From NCBI GenBank assembly GCA_026397965.1, contig JAPLTU010000079.1, positions 6,509 to 40,864 on the forward strand: DNA of 34,356 nt. Direction: 5' to 3'. The notes beneath the pieces are model-generated. The model searched no databases and had not been told where the DNA came from. It saw only the letters and a list, made by a program, of their open reading frames with translations. The number at the start of each line of letters is the position of its first letter. Positions within the stretch are counted from its first letter, which is position 1. The position numbers were made by a program, and so were the translations under genes. Source of the stretch: Verrucomicrobiota bacterium. GTDB lineage: Bacteria; Verrucomicrobiota; Verrucomicrobiia; Opitutales; UBA953. This document shows positions 5,970 to 16,000 of this stretch, piece by piece.

Positions 5970-8009
5970 ATGTCATCCGGCAGGCTCAATTTCAAACTCG
6001 AGGCAGTAGCCACGGGCTCCCGGGCGCGGGCAGGAACGTTCCGGACGCTTCATAATGAAGTTAAGACGCCGCTGTTCATGCCGGTAGGAACGCAGGCGAC
6101 GGTCAAAGCCCAGACATTCGACACCCTACTCGATTCGGGTTCGCAGATTCTGCTGGCGAACACCTATCACCTATTGCTCCGTCCGGGACCGGAAGTGTTC
6201 AAGAGCTTTGGCGGCATTCATAAGTTCACGGGTTGGGAAAAATCCTTCCTGACGGATTCGGGCGGCTTCCAGATTTTCTCTTTGCCCCATGCGCGGAATA
6301 TGAAGGAAGAAGGCGCGGAGTTCCGGAGCTACGTTGACGGCAAGGTCCATCTCCTCAGTCCGGAAACGAGCATCGGCACCCAGATCGCGATCGGCAGCGA
6401 TATCATGATGGTGCTCGACCAATGCATCCCCTCGACGGCGGACAAGGCCACGGCTCAAGCCGCGTTGGAGATCACTTACCGATGGGCCAAGCGAAGTCTG
6501 GCGGCCCGGGGCGAATCACCGCAATCCATGTTCGGCATCGTCCAAGGTGCGCTCTTTCCCGACCTGCGCAAACAAAGCGCGGACGGCCTCACCCAATTGC
6601 CTTTTGACGGCTTTGCGATCGGCGGACTTGCCGTCGGCGAAGAAAAACAGCAACGCGAAGACATGTGCGAAATCGCCGCGGCCATGCTCCCGGAAGATCG
6701 GCCGCGTTACCTCATGGGCGTGGGAACGCCGTTGGATCTGCTCGAAGCCGTCCACCGCGGCGTGGACATGTTCGACTGCATCATCCCGAACAAAGTCGCC
6801 CAATTCGGCACTGCCTTCACCTCTCGCGGCCTTCTGCAACTTCGTCGCTCGGTTTATAAGTTCTCGGAAGAAAAATTGGATGCTACGTGCAAATGCCCCG
6901 TATGCGCGAAGTATTCGCGTGGTTATCTACACCACCTGACCAAGACCCAAGAGCCCTTGGGTTGGACACTCCTGGGGCAGCACAACATCGCCTTCTATCA
7001 CCAGATGATGCGGGAAATCCGGCAGAGCATCCTCGAAGATTCGTTCCTGGCGTATTACCATGACCGTCGGCAAGTCTTGCAAATCGAGGACATGGATAAT
7101 CCGGCCAAACCACCGAAAGCTGGTAAAGAGCGGCGGTCGCGGAGCTTGGGCGATTATGAAATCCACCTGCATTCCCAAGGCTTCGCGAACATCCGGCAGA
7201 TTTCTTCGGGCGAGATCATGCATCTGCGTCGCCCGCCGATGGAAGAAGCCAAAGCGCTTTACATCGACCAATCGGCCTTGACGGCGAGGTTGCAGTTGAA
7301 GCCCGGCGAAAAACCCGAAGACCTTGAGCCCCTCGTCATCTGGGATCTCGGCTTGGGCGCCGGGGCGAACGCCATGGCCGCCATCCAATGCTATGAGACC
7401 GAAGCGGCGAAAGGGCCCGTGCGCGGATTAAAAGTCATCAGCTTCGAAAACGACCTCGACTCCATCCGCCTCGCCTTGACGCATAAGAATCGTTTCGAGT
7501 ATCTGCGCCATTCCGGGCCGGACGCTGTGTTGGCGCGTGGCCAGTGGGAATCGCGTCAATTCCCGGGATTGAGCTGGGAGCTGCACGTCGGAGATTTCTG
7601 GGAGAAAGCGGCGCAGGCTTCTGCGAAGCCAGATATCATTTATTACGATTTCTTTTCGCAAAAAACCAACGGAGATTGCTGGGCCTTGGAGTCATTCCAG
7701 AAACTCTTCGCCCATTGCGATCCCAAGAAATCTGCGCAGCTCTTCACGTATTGCTCTTCCACCACCGCCCGCGTCGCGATGTTGAATGCTGGATTTTATG
7801 TGGCGGTCGGCGAAGGTACTGGTTCAAAAAAGCACACCATCATCGCGCTGAGTCCGGGCTTCCCGGAACCCTGCCCCTACCCGCTTATCGAGAAAGATTG
7901 GTTAGATCGCTGGAGCCGTTCGACGAAGAAATTTCCCGATGGATTGAGCGAGGCGGAGCGGGCGGAAATTGAAAAACGAATCATCGGACATCCGCAGTTT
8001 GGGAGATAG
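5970..8009 (+). CDS. tgt: tRNA-guanine transglycosylase fused to MnmC-like methyltransferase
   Basis: A 679-residue fusion. Residues 1 to about 375 are a bacterial Tgt, which swaps guanine 34 for preQ1 in GUN anticodons: FLTDSGGFQ (general base Asp96), LDQC (150-152), GGLAVGE (218-224), nucleophile Asp269 in DMFDC, and a zinc site C307/C309/C312 with His338 (CKCPVC ... GQHN). Cys152 and Val222 match the preQ1-type pocket rather than the queuine type. Residues 395-640 resemble the SAM-dependent domain of MnmC/DUF752: GEIMHLRRPPMEEAKALY, glycine loop WDLGLGAGAN (458-467), acidic FEND (492-495), DIIYYDFFSQ (555-564) and a closing GTGSKKHTIIA. MnmC methylates nm5U34. The usual PTRNAR-type motif after the nucleophile reads PNKVAQ. 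The ATG at 5970 follows a pyrimidine-rich leader. The frame runs unbroken through both domains. Confidence 0.88.
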   Translation: MSSGRLNFKLEAVATGSRARAGTFRTLHNEVKTPLFMPVGTQATVKAQTFDTLLDSGSQILLANTYHLLLRPGPEVFKSFGGIHKFTGWEKSFLTDSGGFQIFSLPHARNMKEEGAEFRSYVDGKVHLLSPETSIGTQIAIGSDIMMVLDQCIPSTADKATAQAALEITYRWAKRSLAARGESPQSMFGIVQGALFPDLRKQSADGLTQLPFDGFAIGGLAVGEEKQQREDMCEIAAAMLPEDRPRYLMGVGTPLDLLEAVHRGVDMFDCIIPNKVAQFGTAFTSRGLLQLRRSVYKFSEEKLDATCKCPVCAKYSRGYLHHLTKTQEPLGWTLLGQHNIAFYHQMMREIRQSILEDSFLAYYHDRRQVLQIEDMDNPAKPPKAGKERRSRSLGDYEIHLHSQGFANIRQISSGEIMHLRRPPMEEAKALYIDQSALTARLQLKPGEKPEDLEPLVIWDLGLGAGANAMAAIQCYETEAAKGPVRGLKVISFENDLDSIRLALTHKNRFEYLRHSGPDAVLARGQWESRQFPGLSWELHVGDFWEKAAQASAKPDIIYYDFFSQKTNGDCWALESFQKLFAHCDPKKSAQLFTYCSSTTARVAMLNAGFYVAVGEGTGSKKHTIIALSPGFPEPCPYPLIEKDWLDRWSRSTKKFPDGLSEAERAEIEKRIIGHPQFGR

Positions 8010-8340
8010 AGCGCGGCGTAACCGCCGCGAGGGGACAAGTGGGCACGGTGACATGGGGACACGCGCTTGCGCGAGGGGACATGCTGGCACGGGGACATGG
8101 GGGCATGGGAGAGGCAGTGCAAAGGTGCAAATGCGGCGAAGCCGCGTGCAAAGGTGCAAAAGTGAACTCGCGTGAAACGCGAGAGGGGGCATGTGGCGTA
8201 AGCGCCGCGAGGGGATTTGATCGGATGACTGGGCCGGTCATCCCTACCAAAGACCGCAGCATTCATTCTGGTTTCCCTCTTTGAATGGGTGAATCAAGGC
8301 AGCTAGGTCAGCACGCAGTGCTGACCCTACCAAGGGCAGA
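8010..8340 (+). repeat. Intergenic palindrome mosaic R4
   Basis: The gap between two convergent genes (8010-8346) contains: CGCGGCG-TAAC-CGCCGCG directly after the stop codon; CGCGC-TT-GCGCG; imperfect GGGGACATG-like repeats; GCGGC-GAA-GCCGC (8133-8145) between GTGCAAAGGTGCAAA copies; CTCGCGT-GAA-ACGCGAG (8167-8183); a second TAAG-loop hairpin; the GGATGACTGG hairpin ending CCCTACC (8223-8248), which lacks its first partner hairpin; the AAAGACCGCAG block; and GGTCAGCAC with loop GCA (8306-8326). No T-rich intrinsic terminator is seen. The hairpins might serve as one. Confidence 0.85.
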
Positions 8341-8346
8341 GGCAGT

Positions 8347-9591
8347 TTAGCGGCGTAAGACTTCGGAGCCTTTGGTGGCGTCGTAATCGCCGCTCCATTT
8401 GGAAATCACGAGTGTGGCGACGGCGTTACCGATAAAATTAGTAATGGCACGAGCTTCGGACATGAAACGATCGACGCCTAAGATGAGGGCGATGCCGGCG
8501 ACAGGGATATGACCCGTCGTCGCGAGCGTGGCCGCAAGGGTGATGAAACCGCTGCCCGTGACACCAGCGGCGCCCTTGGAAGTTAGTAGCAACACACCCA
8601 TCAGACCGAGCTGTTGGGCCAATGTCATCGGCGTGTCGGTGGCTTGGGCGATGAAAAGGGCCGCCATCGTGAGGTAGATGCAAGTGCCGTCCAAATTGAA
8701 GGAATAGCCCGCCGGAACCACGATCCCCACCGTCGGCCGGGCGCAACCGACCTTCTCCATCTTCTCCATCAGGCCCGGCAGGGCTGATTCTGAGGTCGAA
8801 GTACCGACCACGATCAGCAACTCATCCTTCAGGAGCACCAGGACCTTCCAGAGACTGAATCCGGAGACGTGCATGATCGCGCCGAGTACCACGAAGATAA
8901 ATAGCCCGCAAGTCAGGTAGACGCAGAGCATCAGCTTACCCAGCAGGAATAAGGTGGAGAGACCGAACTTGCCGATTGTGAAGGCCATGGCCCCGGCGGC
9001 GGCGATCGGAGCGAACCGCGTGACGATGGCGACGATGCCGAAGAAGACGCGGGCCACCTCGTGGAGAAGATTGATGACCGGGCGGGCGTGGTCGCCGAGG
9101 CGACCGAGGGCCAGACCGAAGAGCACCGCGAGCAAAAGCACCTGGAGCACGTCGCCGTCGGCGAAGGCGCCAACGAAAGTCTTAGGAATGATATGAAGGA
9201 AGTAATCGACCACGGACATCCCTTGAGCAGCTGTCGCGTAGCTGGCGACCGACTTGGCGTCCAATGAGGCCGGGGTCGCATGGAAGCCGGCTCCGGGCGT
9301 AAAGACATTGGCCACGATAAGACCGATCACCAGGGCGACCGTCGTGATGATTTCAAAATAGAGGAAAGCACGGAAGCCGACCGAGCCGGCCTTTTTCAAG
9401 TCGCCCATCCCGGCCAGACCGACCACCACCGTCGTGAAGATGATGGGCCCGATGAGCATCTTGATCAGATTCACGAACGCATCGCCGAGCGGTTTCAGAT
9501 CGGCGCCGAAGGCAGGCCAGAAATGACCGATGAGGCCACCGAGCAAGATGCCGACCAAAACCTGTACGTAAAGCAGACGTAGGTAACGCAT
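8347..9591 (-). CDS. dctA: C4-dicarboxylate:cation symporter DctA
   Basis: A 414-residue inner-membrane carrier of the SDF (DAACS) family, importing succinate, fumarate, malate or related acids with H+ or Na+. Family signatures are plain: SLYFQVLV-like start ([23 protein letters not shown]), the serine-rich [12 protein letters not shown] loop, [18 protein letters not shown], and [20 protein letters not shown] followed by the [22 protein letters not shown] helix. These match DctA more closely than GltP. The start at 9591 (MRYLRLLY) agrees with the family. The frame extends to 9636, but the extra 15 residues are unlike DctA. It converges on the tgt fusion across R4. Its promoter should lie in 9592-9755, shared with the next gene. 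I see no clear site. Confidence 0.92.
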   Translation of the reverse strand: MRYLRLLYVQVLVGILLGGLIGHFWPAFGADLKPLGDAFVNLIKMLIGPIIFTTVVVGLAGMGDLKKAGSVGFRAFLYFEIITTVALVIGLIVANVFTPGAGFHATPASLDAKSVASYATAAQGMSVVDYFLHIIPKTFVGAFADGDVLQVLLLAVLFGLALGRLGDHARPVINLLHEVARVFFGIVAIVTRFAPIAAAGAMAFTIGKFGLSTLFLLGKLMLCVYLTCGLFIFVVLGAIMHVSGFSLWKVLVLLKDELLIVVGTSTSESALPGLMEKMEKVGCARPTVGIVVPAGYSFNLDGTCIYLTMAALFIAQATDTPMTLAQQLGLMGVLLLTSKGAAGVTGSGFITLAATLATTGHIPVAGIALILGVDRFMSEARAITNFIGNAVATLVISKWSGDYDATKGSEVLRR

Positions 9592-9755
9592 AGCGGGGTA
9601 TGGCGGCAGGTTGGGTCGAAATAGAAAGCCAAGCAATGCATTACGACCTTCGTCTTCTTTGCTTTAATCAACGACAACGCCTGTTTAAGACATAATTGGA
9701 ACTTTGCACCCTGTCAGGAGTCACCCATCGTAAGCGAACCCCACCCTGCCCCCTC

Positions 9756-11132
9756 ATGACCTTATCCCGTCGTCGTTTCCTGACCACTGCCGCCGTTGCG
9801 ACCTTAGCCTTCCCGGCCTTGGTCCGAGCCCGCAACCTCAACTCGCAAATCCAGATTGCCGCAGTGGGTTGCAGCGGCAAAGGCCATTCCGATATCTTGG
9901 AAGTCGGATCGCACGCCAAGGCCAAGTTCGTCGCCTTGTGTGATATCGATAGCGCGCGCTTCGGCGGCATCGACATCAAGTATCCTGGACTGACGCACTA
10001 CGCCGATTTTCGCGAGATGTTCGCCAAGTTGGGAGATAACTTTGACGCCGTCACCGTCTCGACCCCGGATCACATGCATGCCTTGCCGGCAATCAGCGCG
10101 CTAAGACTCAAGAGGCATGTGTATTGCCAGAAGCCCCTAACGCATACCGTCTGGGAGGCGCGTCAACTGCGACTCGAAGCCGCTAAGTCAGGTGTGCGCA
10201 CGCAGATGGGAAATCAGATCCATTCCGCGAAGGAATATCGGACGGGCGTGAAACTCATCCAATCGGGCCGCATCGGTAAAATCCTTGCCGTGCATACTTG
10301 GCACCCAAATACGGGTAATGGTTATACCAAACTCACCGGACTGCCCACGCCTGGCCCGGTGCCAAGTGGATTGAGTTGGGATCTCTGGCTTGGCACGGCG
10401 CAGACGCGCGACTACGCCCCGACCGTCTACCATCCCTTCAATTGGCGCGACTGGGTGGATTTCGGCAGCGGTACCATGGGCGACTTCGGGTGCCACTTGC
10501 TTGATCCCGTCTTCACCGCGCTCAAGCTCGGCGCGCCCATCAGCGTCAAAGCTGACAGCGTCGGGGCCAATGAGCAGACCTGGTGCGAGCAACAGACCAT
10601 CGAGTGGACCTTCCCTGGCACCGAGTATACGCATAACGACACCCTCAAAGTCACATGGTATGATGGTGGCCGCCTGCCTGATCTCGCCCTCGCGTTGATG
10701 CCTCCTGGTAAAACCTTTACCAAGGCCGGTTCGATCTTCATCGGCGAACACGGCGTCATGATGCTGCCGCACGTCGCCATGCCGTTGCTCTTCCCGGAGG
10801 AGAAATTCGGCAAGAATCTCAACCCCGGCGAACTCGCACGTCGCGCGCGGGCCAAGGATAAACCCACGGACAAAGTCGCCGTCGACTTGCCCGATTTCGT
10901 CGAAGGCTCCAGCCACTACCATGCGTGGGTGGATGCGATCCTCGAAGGCCATGAGACCACGGATAACTTCGCGTATGCGGGACCGCTGACGGAAGCCGTC
11001 CAGCTCGGCAATGTCGCGTCGCGCTTCAGCGGCCAGAAACTCGAATGGGATGCCGCAACTATGAAATTTCCGAATTTACCGGCGGCGGAAAAACTCCTGA
11101 CGAAAACCTACCGTAAAGGCTGGGAAATCTAA
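9756..11132 (+). CDS. Tat-exported Gfo/Idh/MocA family oxidoreductase
   Basis: A 458-residue protein with a twin-arginine signal (SRRRFLTTAAVATLAFPALV, residues 4-23), so it is probably folded with its nicotinamide cofactor before export to the periplasm. The Rossmann start is IQIAAVGCSGKG, followed by VALCDID. The Gfo/Idh/MocA hallmark EKP appears as CQKPLTHTVWEARQL, with Gln for Glu. A C-terminal alpha/beta sheet domain with WDLWLG and GDFGCHLLDP follows, as in the large PVC subfamily of such proteins. The family oxidises or rearranges sugars and sugar acids. The substrate is unknown. The start at 9756 gives the canonical Tat leader. The in-frame start at 9696 adds 20 residues with no function. 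Confidence 0.88.
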   Translation: MTLSRRRFLTTAAVATLAFPALVRARNLNSQIQIAAVGCSGKGHSDILEVGSHAKAKFVALCDIDSARFGGIDIKYPGLTHYADFREMFAKLGDNFDAVTVSTPDHMHALPAISALRLKRHVYCQKPLTHTVWEARQLRLEAAKSGVRTQMGNQIHSAKEYRTGVKLIQSGRIGKILAVHTWHPNTGNGYTKLTGLPTPGPVPSGLSWDLWLGTAQTRDYAPTVYHPFNWRDWVDFGSGTMGDFGCHLLDPVFTALKLGAPISVKADSVGANEQTWCEQQTIEWTFPGTEYTHNDTLKVTWYDGGRLPDLALALMPPGKTFTKAGSIFIGEHGVMMLPHVAMPLLFPEEKFGKNLNPGELARRARAKDKPTDKVAVDLPDFVEGSSHYHAWVDAILEGHETTDNFAYAGPLTEAVQLGNVASRFSGQKLEWDAATMKFPNLPAAEKLLTKTYRKGWEI

Positions 11133-11207
11133 GCCTTCAGGCGAGAGAGGAGGACGGTCCGGGCGGGACCGGATTGACTGGGGTCAGCGGGGAGCTATGC
11201 CAATGCC

Positions 11208-12419
11208 ATGCGCTTCGTAGCCCTCCTCATATTGGCCGGACTTTGTTCTGCGTGTAAGCCATCGGGCCAGGCGCCGAGCGAGAGCGAATTAAAGGAGCAG
11301 AACGCCGTGATGAGTTTCGCCCTGCAGCATTTTCAGGATAATAATGATATCGCCGGTGCGGTGACCTTGGTCGTCAGCCCGAACGGCATCCTCGGATTCG
11401 AAGCGTTTGGTTTGGCGGACATCGGAGCGAAACGCCCCATGCGCCAAGATTCCATGTTCTGGATCGCCTCGATGACCAAGCCCATCACCGCGATGGGCGT
11501 CATGATGCTCGTCGAAGAAGGCAAAGTGAAAATCGATGATCCCGTCGAAAAGTTCGTGCCGTCATTCAAAGGCATCCAAGTCAAGACCGCGCAGGGCTTG
11601 GCGGCGCCGAAACGCTTGATCACCGTGCGCGATCTCCTGACGCATACCAGTGGCATCAGCACCGCCGCCGTCACTCCGGCCGGCCAGCCGATTGACCTCA
11701 TCCCACTCGCCGAAATGTGTGATGCGTATGCGCGTAACCCGCTCACCAGCGAGCCTGGCGAGAAATGGGCTTACAACAACAATGCCATCAACGTCCTGGG
11801 GCGCATCATCGAAGTCGCTGGCGGCAGACCCTATGCGGACTTTATCCAAGAGCGGTTCTTCACCCCGCTGGGCATGGACAATAGCACTTTTTGGCCGGAC
11901 ATCGACGACCTCGATCGCATGGCCAAGCCCTACTCTAAGAACAAAGAAACCGGCGAACTCATCGAAGCCAAGAACACCCGCTTCAGCCTACCCTTGGATA
12001 ACCCCAAGCGGACGGCGTACCCGGCGGGCGGATTATTCTCATGTGCGGCGGACCTCGCGAAACTTTACCAGATGATCCTGAGCGGCGGCGAGAAAGACGG
12101 TCACCGTTATCTTAAGACCGCGACCTTGAAACAGATGACCACCAATCAACTGGGCGACATGACTAAAGTAAGTTTCACGGAAGGCATGCAGATGGGGCTG
12201 GGTTTTCACCTCGTGCACAACCCTATCGGCGTCACGGAAAGCCTGAGTACCGGCTCATTCGGACATGGCGGAGCGTTTGGCACCCAAGCGTGGATTGATC
12301 CGGTCAAGAAGCGGGCTTACGTCTTACTCATCCAACGAACAGATCTGCCTAATTCGGATGGGAGCGAAATCCGCCGGGAATTTCAGAAGACAGCGGTTGA
12401 GACGTATGGGGGGAAGTAG
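11208..12419 (+). CDS. Beta-lactamase-fold serine hydrolase, probable lipoprotein
   Basis: A 403-residue class C beta-lactamase/EstB-like protein. The catalytic SxxK is Ser88-Met-Thr-Lys91 (WIASMTKP). The second motif is Tyr189-Asn-Asn191 (WAYNNNAINVLGRII). The third is His353-Gly-Gly355 (FGHGGAFGTQ), where true beta-lactamases have KTG. HGG points to an esterase or peptidase rather than an antibiotic-degrading enzyme. The N-terminus MRFVALLILAGLCSAC is a short signal ending at Cys16 and is probably lipidated, although Cys at -3 is an imperfect lipobox. It lies 75 bases after the oxidoreductase gene, on the same strand, and may share its transcript. Confidence 0.85.
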   Translation: MRFVALLILAGLCSACKPSGQAPSESELKEQNAVMSFALQHFQDNNDIAGAVTLVVSPNGILGFEAFGLADIGAKRPMRQDSMFWIASMTKPITAMGVMMLVEEGKVKIDDPVEKFVPSFKGIQVKTAQGLAAPKRLITVRDLLTHTSGISTAAVTPAGQPIDLIPLAEMCDAYARNPLTSEPGEKWAYNNNAINVLGRIIEVAGGRPYADFIQERFFTPLGMDNSTFWPDIDDLDRMAKPYSKNKETGELIEAKNTRFSLPLDNPKRTAYPAGGLFSCAADLAKLYQMILSGGEKDGHRYLKTATLKQMTTNQLGDMTKVSFTEGMQMGLGFHLVHNPIGVTESLSTGSFGHGGAFGTQAWIDPVKKRAYVLLIQRTDLPNSDGSEIRREFQKTAVETYGGK

Positions 12420-12930
12420 GCGCGGGGTAAGCGCCAGCATACATTAGTTGACCGGTTGACCAGTGGGCCAGTTGGCAAGGGAGACAAAGATACCGTGCAA
12501 AGGTGGGCGCGGCGGAGCCGCGAGGGGACATGCGCTTGCGCGAGGGGACATGCGCTTGCGCACGGGGACATGGGGACACGGGGAGAGGCTGGGGAGTATA
12601 TAACAGAAGCATTCATCCCGGTTTCCGGTTTCCCCTTGAGTGGGTGAATCGTTTCGAGTGGCGGGTGGCAGCCTCAGGTGGCGGGTGGCGGGAAAGGTAG
12701 GGGCGTGCGGCCCGCGCGCCCACGGATGACCGGGCCGGTCATCCCTGCCAAAGACCGCAGCATTCATTCCGGTTTCCGGTTTCCCTTTGAGTGCTTACCT
12801 TCCTGCAACCTGCCACCCGGGGCTGCCACCTGGCACCCGGAATAAATGTCGTTCAGCGGATGCGACGCAGTCGCGCCTCACCCTAAGACAGAGACAGCTA
12901 GGTCAGCACGCAGTGCTGACCCTACCTCGA
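12420..12930 (+). repeat. Intergenic palindrome mosaic R5
   Basis: Most of the 588-base gap 12420-13007. It contains: a direct repeat TTGACCGG/TTGACCAG; CGCGGC-GGA-GCCGCG (12508-12522); two tandem copies of an 18-20 base unit with hairpin GCGC-TT-GCGC (about 12525-12562); two copies of the ATTCATCC...GGTTTCC block, with GGTTTCC itself doubled; inverted arms rich in GGTGGCAGCC (12660-12692) and GGCTGCCACC (12808-12840) around a bipartite GTAG element (12696-12749); GCGAC-GCA-GTCGC (12862-12874); and GGTCAGCAC with loop GCA (12901-12921). Bases 12931-13007 are unique, AT-richer, and probably hold the promoter of the efflux operon. Confidence 0.85.
12696..12749 (+). repeat. GTAG-foot bipartite palindrome, 54-base copy 1
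   Basis: GGTAGGG ... CCCTGCC enclosing the GGGCGTGCGG and GGATGACCGG hairpins, with only one base between them. By eye it is base-for-base identical to 18526-18579, six kilobases away, which suggests recent duplication or gene conversion. It differs from 5735-5800 in the shorter inter-hairpin spacer and in one terminal base. Confidence 0.75.
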
Positions 12931-13007
12931 GGCAGTTAGAAGGTGACATTGATACAATTGGGCTTAAAACTTTGGGACTTTGAAAGGTTTACCTTAAAGA
13001 CCCCGCT

Positions 13008-16000
13008 ATGAATTTTCTGCAACTTGCGCTCCGCCGACCCGTCACCGTGGTCGTCGCCACCTTGGCGCTCATCTTAAGCGCCATTTTCGGCCTCCAGCGC
13101 ATGCCGAAGGACGTCTTCCCGCCCCTGAACGTCCCCACGATTTACGTCGCGCAACCCTATGGGGGTATGGATGCCGGCCAGATGGAAGGCTTCCTAACTT
13201 ATTATTACGAATATCACTTCCTTTATATCACGGGCATCGAGCACGTAGAGTCCAAGAACATCCAAGGCGCGGCGATCATGAAGCTCCAGTTCCACCCGGG
13301 GACGGACATGTCGCAGGCCATGAGCGAGACCATCGGCTACGTCAACCGGGCCCGCGCCATGATGCCGCCTGGCACCGTGCCGCCGTTCGTGATGCGTTTT
13401 GATGCGGGCAGCGTCCCCATCGGGCAGCTCGTCTTCGCCAGCGAGACGCGCAGCGTCGCCCAACTCCAAGATGCCGCGCTGAATACCGTCCGGCCGCTCT
13501 TCGCCACCTTGCCGGGTGTTTCGGCGCCACCGCCGTTCGGGGGCAGCGCCCGCTCGATTCTTATCAATCTTAACCCCGATCGTTTGCGCAGCACCGGCGT
13601 CACCCCCGAGGAAGTCGTCACGGCCTTGGCCGGAGCCAACACCATCACCCCGGCGGGCAACGTTACCTTCGGCGACATCAACCTCCTCGTACCGGTCAAT
13701 TCGACGATCAAGAACATCAAGGAACTGGAGAACGTCGCCATCCGCCCCGGACAGAATCCGGCGATCCTGATTCGCGATGTTGCGCAGATCATTGATGGCG
13801 CCGACCAAGTCACCAGCTACGCCCTCGTCGATGGCAAACGCACGGTCTACATCCCCGTCACCAAGCGTTCCGACGCCTCCACCCTTTCCGTCGTTGGCTT
13901 GGTCAAAGAAAACCTGGGCGTGTTTCAGGCGGCGGTACCGGCGGACATCAAAGTCTCTTATGAGATGGACCAGAGCCCCATCGTCAGTCGGGCGATTGGC
14001 GATCTTTTCCTCGAATCCGTACTCGGCGCGATCTTCACCGGCTTAATGGTGTACGTCTTCTTACGCGACCGACGCAGCACCCTGATTGTCGTCGTCAATA
14101 TTCCGCTGGCTTTACTGATCGCCGTTTTGGGACTGTGGTTATGCGGACAGACCATCAACCTCATGACCTTGGGCGGCCTGGCGCTCGCCGTCGGCATCCT
14201 CGTGGACGAAGCGACCGTGGCCATCGAAGCGATCGAACAAGAACGCGAACGCGGCCTGGCGGTGGCCACCGCGGTGCGTAACGCCATCCGGGCGACCGCC
14301 TTGCCGCGCTTCTTGGCCATGGCATGCGTCATCGCTGTCTTCCTCCCTTCGCTTTTCATGGAAGGCGCGGCCCGAGCGTTATTCCTTCCACTTTCGTTGG
14401 CGGTCGGCTTCAGCATGATTGCGTCATACGTCCTTTCATCGACCTTGCTCCCGGTGCTAGCGATTTGGTTCTTAGCGCCCCATACGGCTGAACGCGGTGG
14501 ATTTTTCCAAGCCCTGCAAGAGCGTTATATCGGTTGGCTGCAGGCCGTCTTAGCTCGTCGAAAAATCTTTGCGCTTGGCACGTTGGCTCTCGCCACGGCA
14601 GCCATCGCCCTGCTCTACCCTAACCTCGGACGGGAAATATTCCCCTCGGCTAACAACGGTCAGCTCCAAGTGCGCCTACGTGCGCCGGCGGGCACGAAAC
14701 TCGACCGCACCGAACAAATCGCCTTACAAGCCCTCGGCATCATCAAAACTGAACTCGGGGCGGAAAACGTCGGCACGACCCTCGGACTCGTGGGCGTGCA
14801 TGCGCCTAATTATCCGGTGAACCTGATCCATGCCTGGAACAGCGGAACGGATGAAGCCACCTTGCAGATACAATTGAAACCTGGCGCCAAAGTGAACCTC
14901 GAAGCCGCCAAAGAAAACCTACGCCGCAAGCTGGCCGGCGCGATGACTGATGTCCGCCTTTCGTTTGAGCCAGCGGATATCGTCAGCCGCGTCATGAGCT
15001 TTGGTGCACCCACCCCGATCGAAATCGCCGTGAGCGGACCGACCTTGGCGGACAACCGTTCGCACGCAGAGGCGATCCGCAAAGAACTTGAGAAAATAAC
15101 CGAACTGCGAGATATCCAATTTTCGCAGACGCTTGATGCGCCCTCGTTGGAGGTAAGCATCAACCGCGAAAAAGCCGGCCTGCTCGGCATCAAGCTCAAC
15201 GATGCCGCCCGTTCCGTCGTCAGCGCGACAAGCTCGAGCCGCTTCATCCTTTCGAATTATTGGGCCGACCCTAAGACTGGCGTCGCCTTCCAGGTCCAGG
15301 TGCAGATCCCAACCGCACAGACCAAGAGCGTCGAAGACCTGGCGAACTTGCCCGTCGGACCAGCGGGACAGCGGCCGGTTTTGCTGCGTTCGATCGCCAC
15401 GCTCAAAGAAAGCACCGCCGTGGCGCAATATGATCGATATAACATGCAACGCCTGATCACCCTGACGGCGAATTACGCGGGGATCGACCTCGGACATCTC
15501 GCCGAGCGCATCGATGCCGCCATCGCCGCCGCGGGCAAGCCGCCGGCGAAAGTCAAAATCGACCAACGCGGCCAAGTCACCCCCTTGCGGGAACTTCTCG
15601 CGAGCCTGGCACGCGGCCTCGGCATCGCCCTTGTGATCATCGCCTTATTATTGGCGGCGAACTTTCAAAGCCTGCGATTGGCGGGGATCATCTTGGCCAC
15701 CCTCCCCGTCGTGTTACTGGGCGTCATCGCCGGATTAATCGTCACCTTTTCGACCTTGAATATCGAAAGTTATATCGGCGCCATCATGGCCGTCGGGGTC
15801 GCGATCGCGAATGCCATCTTACTGATCACCGCGGCGGAACGACTGCGACGTGACGGAGCGACGGCGGAAGCGGCGGCGCTCGGTGCCGGCAAATCGCGCT
15901 TGCGAGCCATCTTGATGACAAGCTTCGCCATGTTGGCGGGCATGATCCCGATGGCTTGCGGCTGGTCGGAAGCCGGAAGCCAGACCGCACCCTTGGCACG

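Noticed and set aside
8010-8346. Rho-independent terminator for tgt or dctA in R4
   Set aside because: The hairpins are strong, but none is followed by a T run on either strand, so termination there is only a possibility.
11208-12419. True beta-lactamase (antibiotic resistance)
   Set aside because: SxxK and YxN are present, but the third motif is HGG rather than KTG, which fits the esterase/peptidase branch.
12931-13007. Sigma-70-like promoter for the RND operon (TTGATA near 12949)
   Set aside because: No convincing -10 box at proper spacing, and promoter consensus in this lineage is uncertain. Noted only as a likely promoter region.
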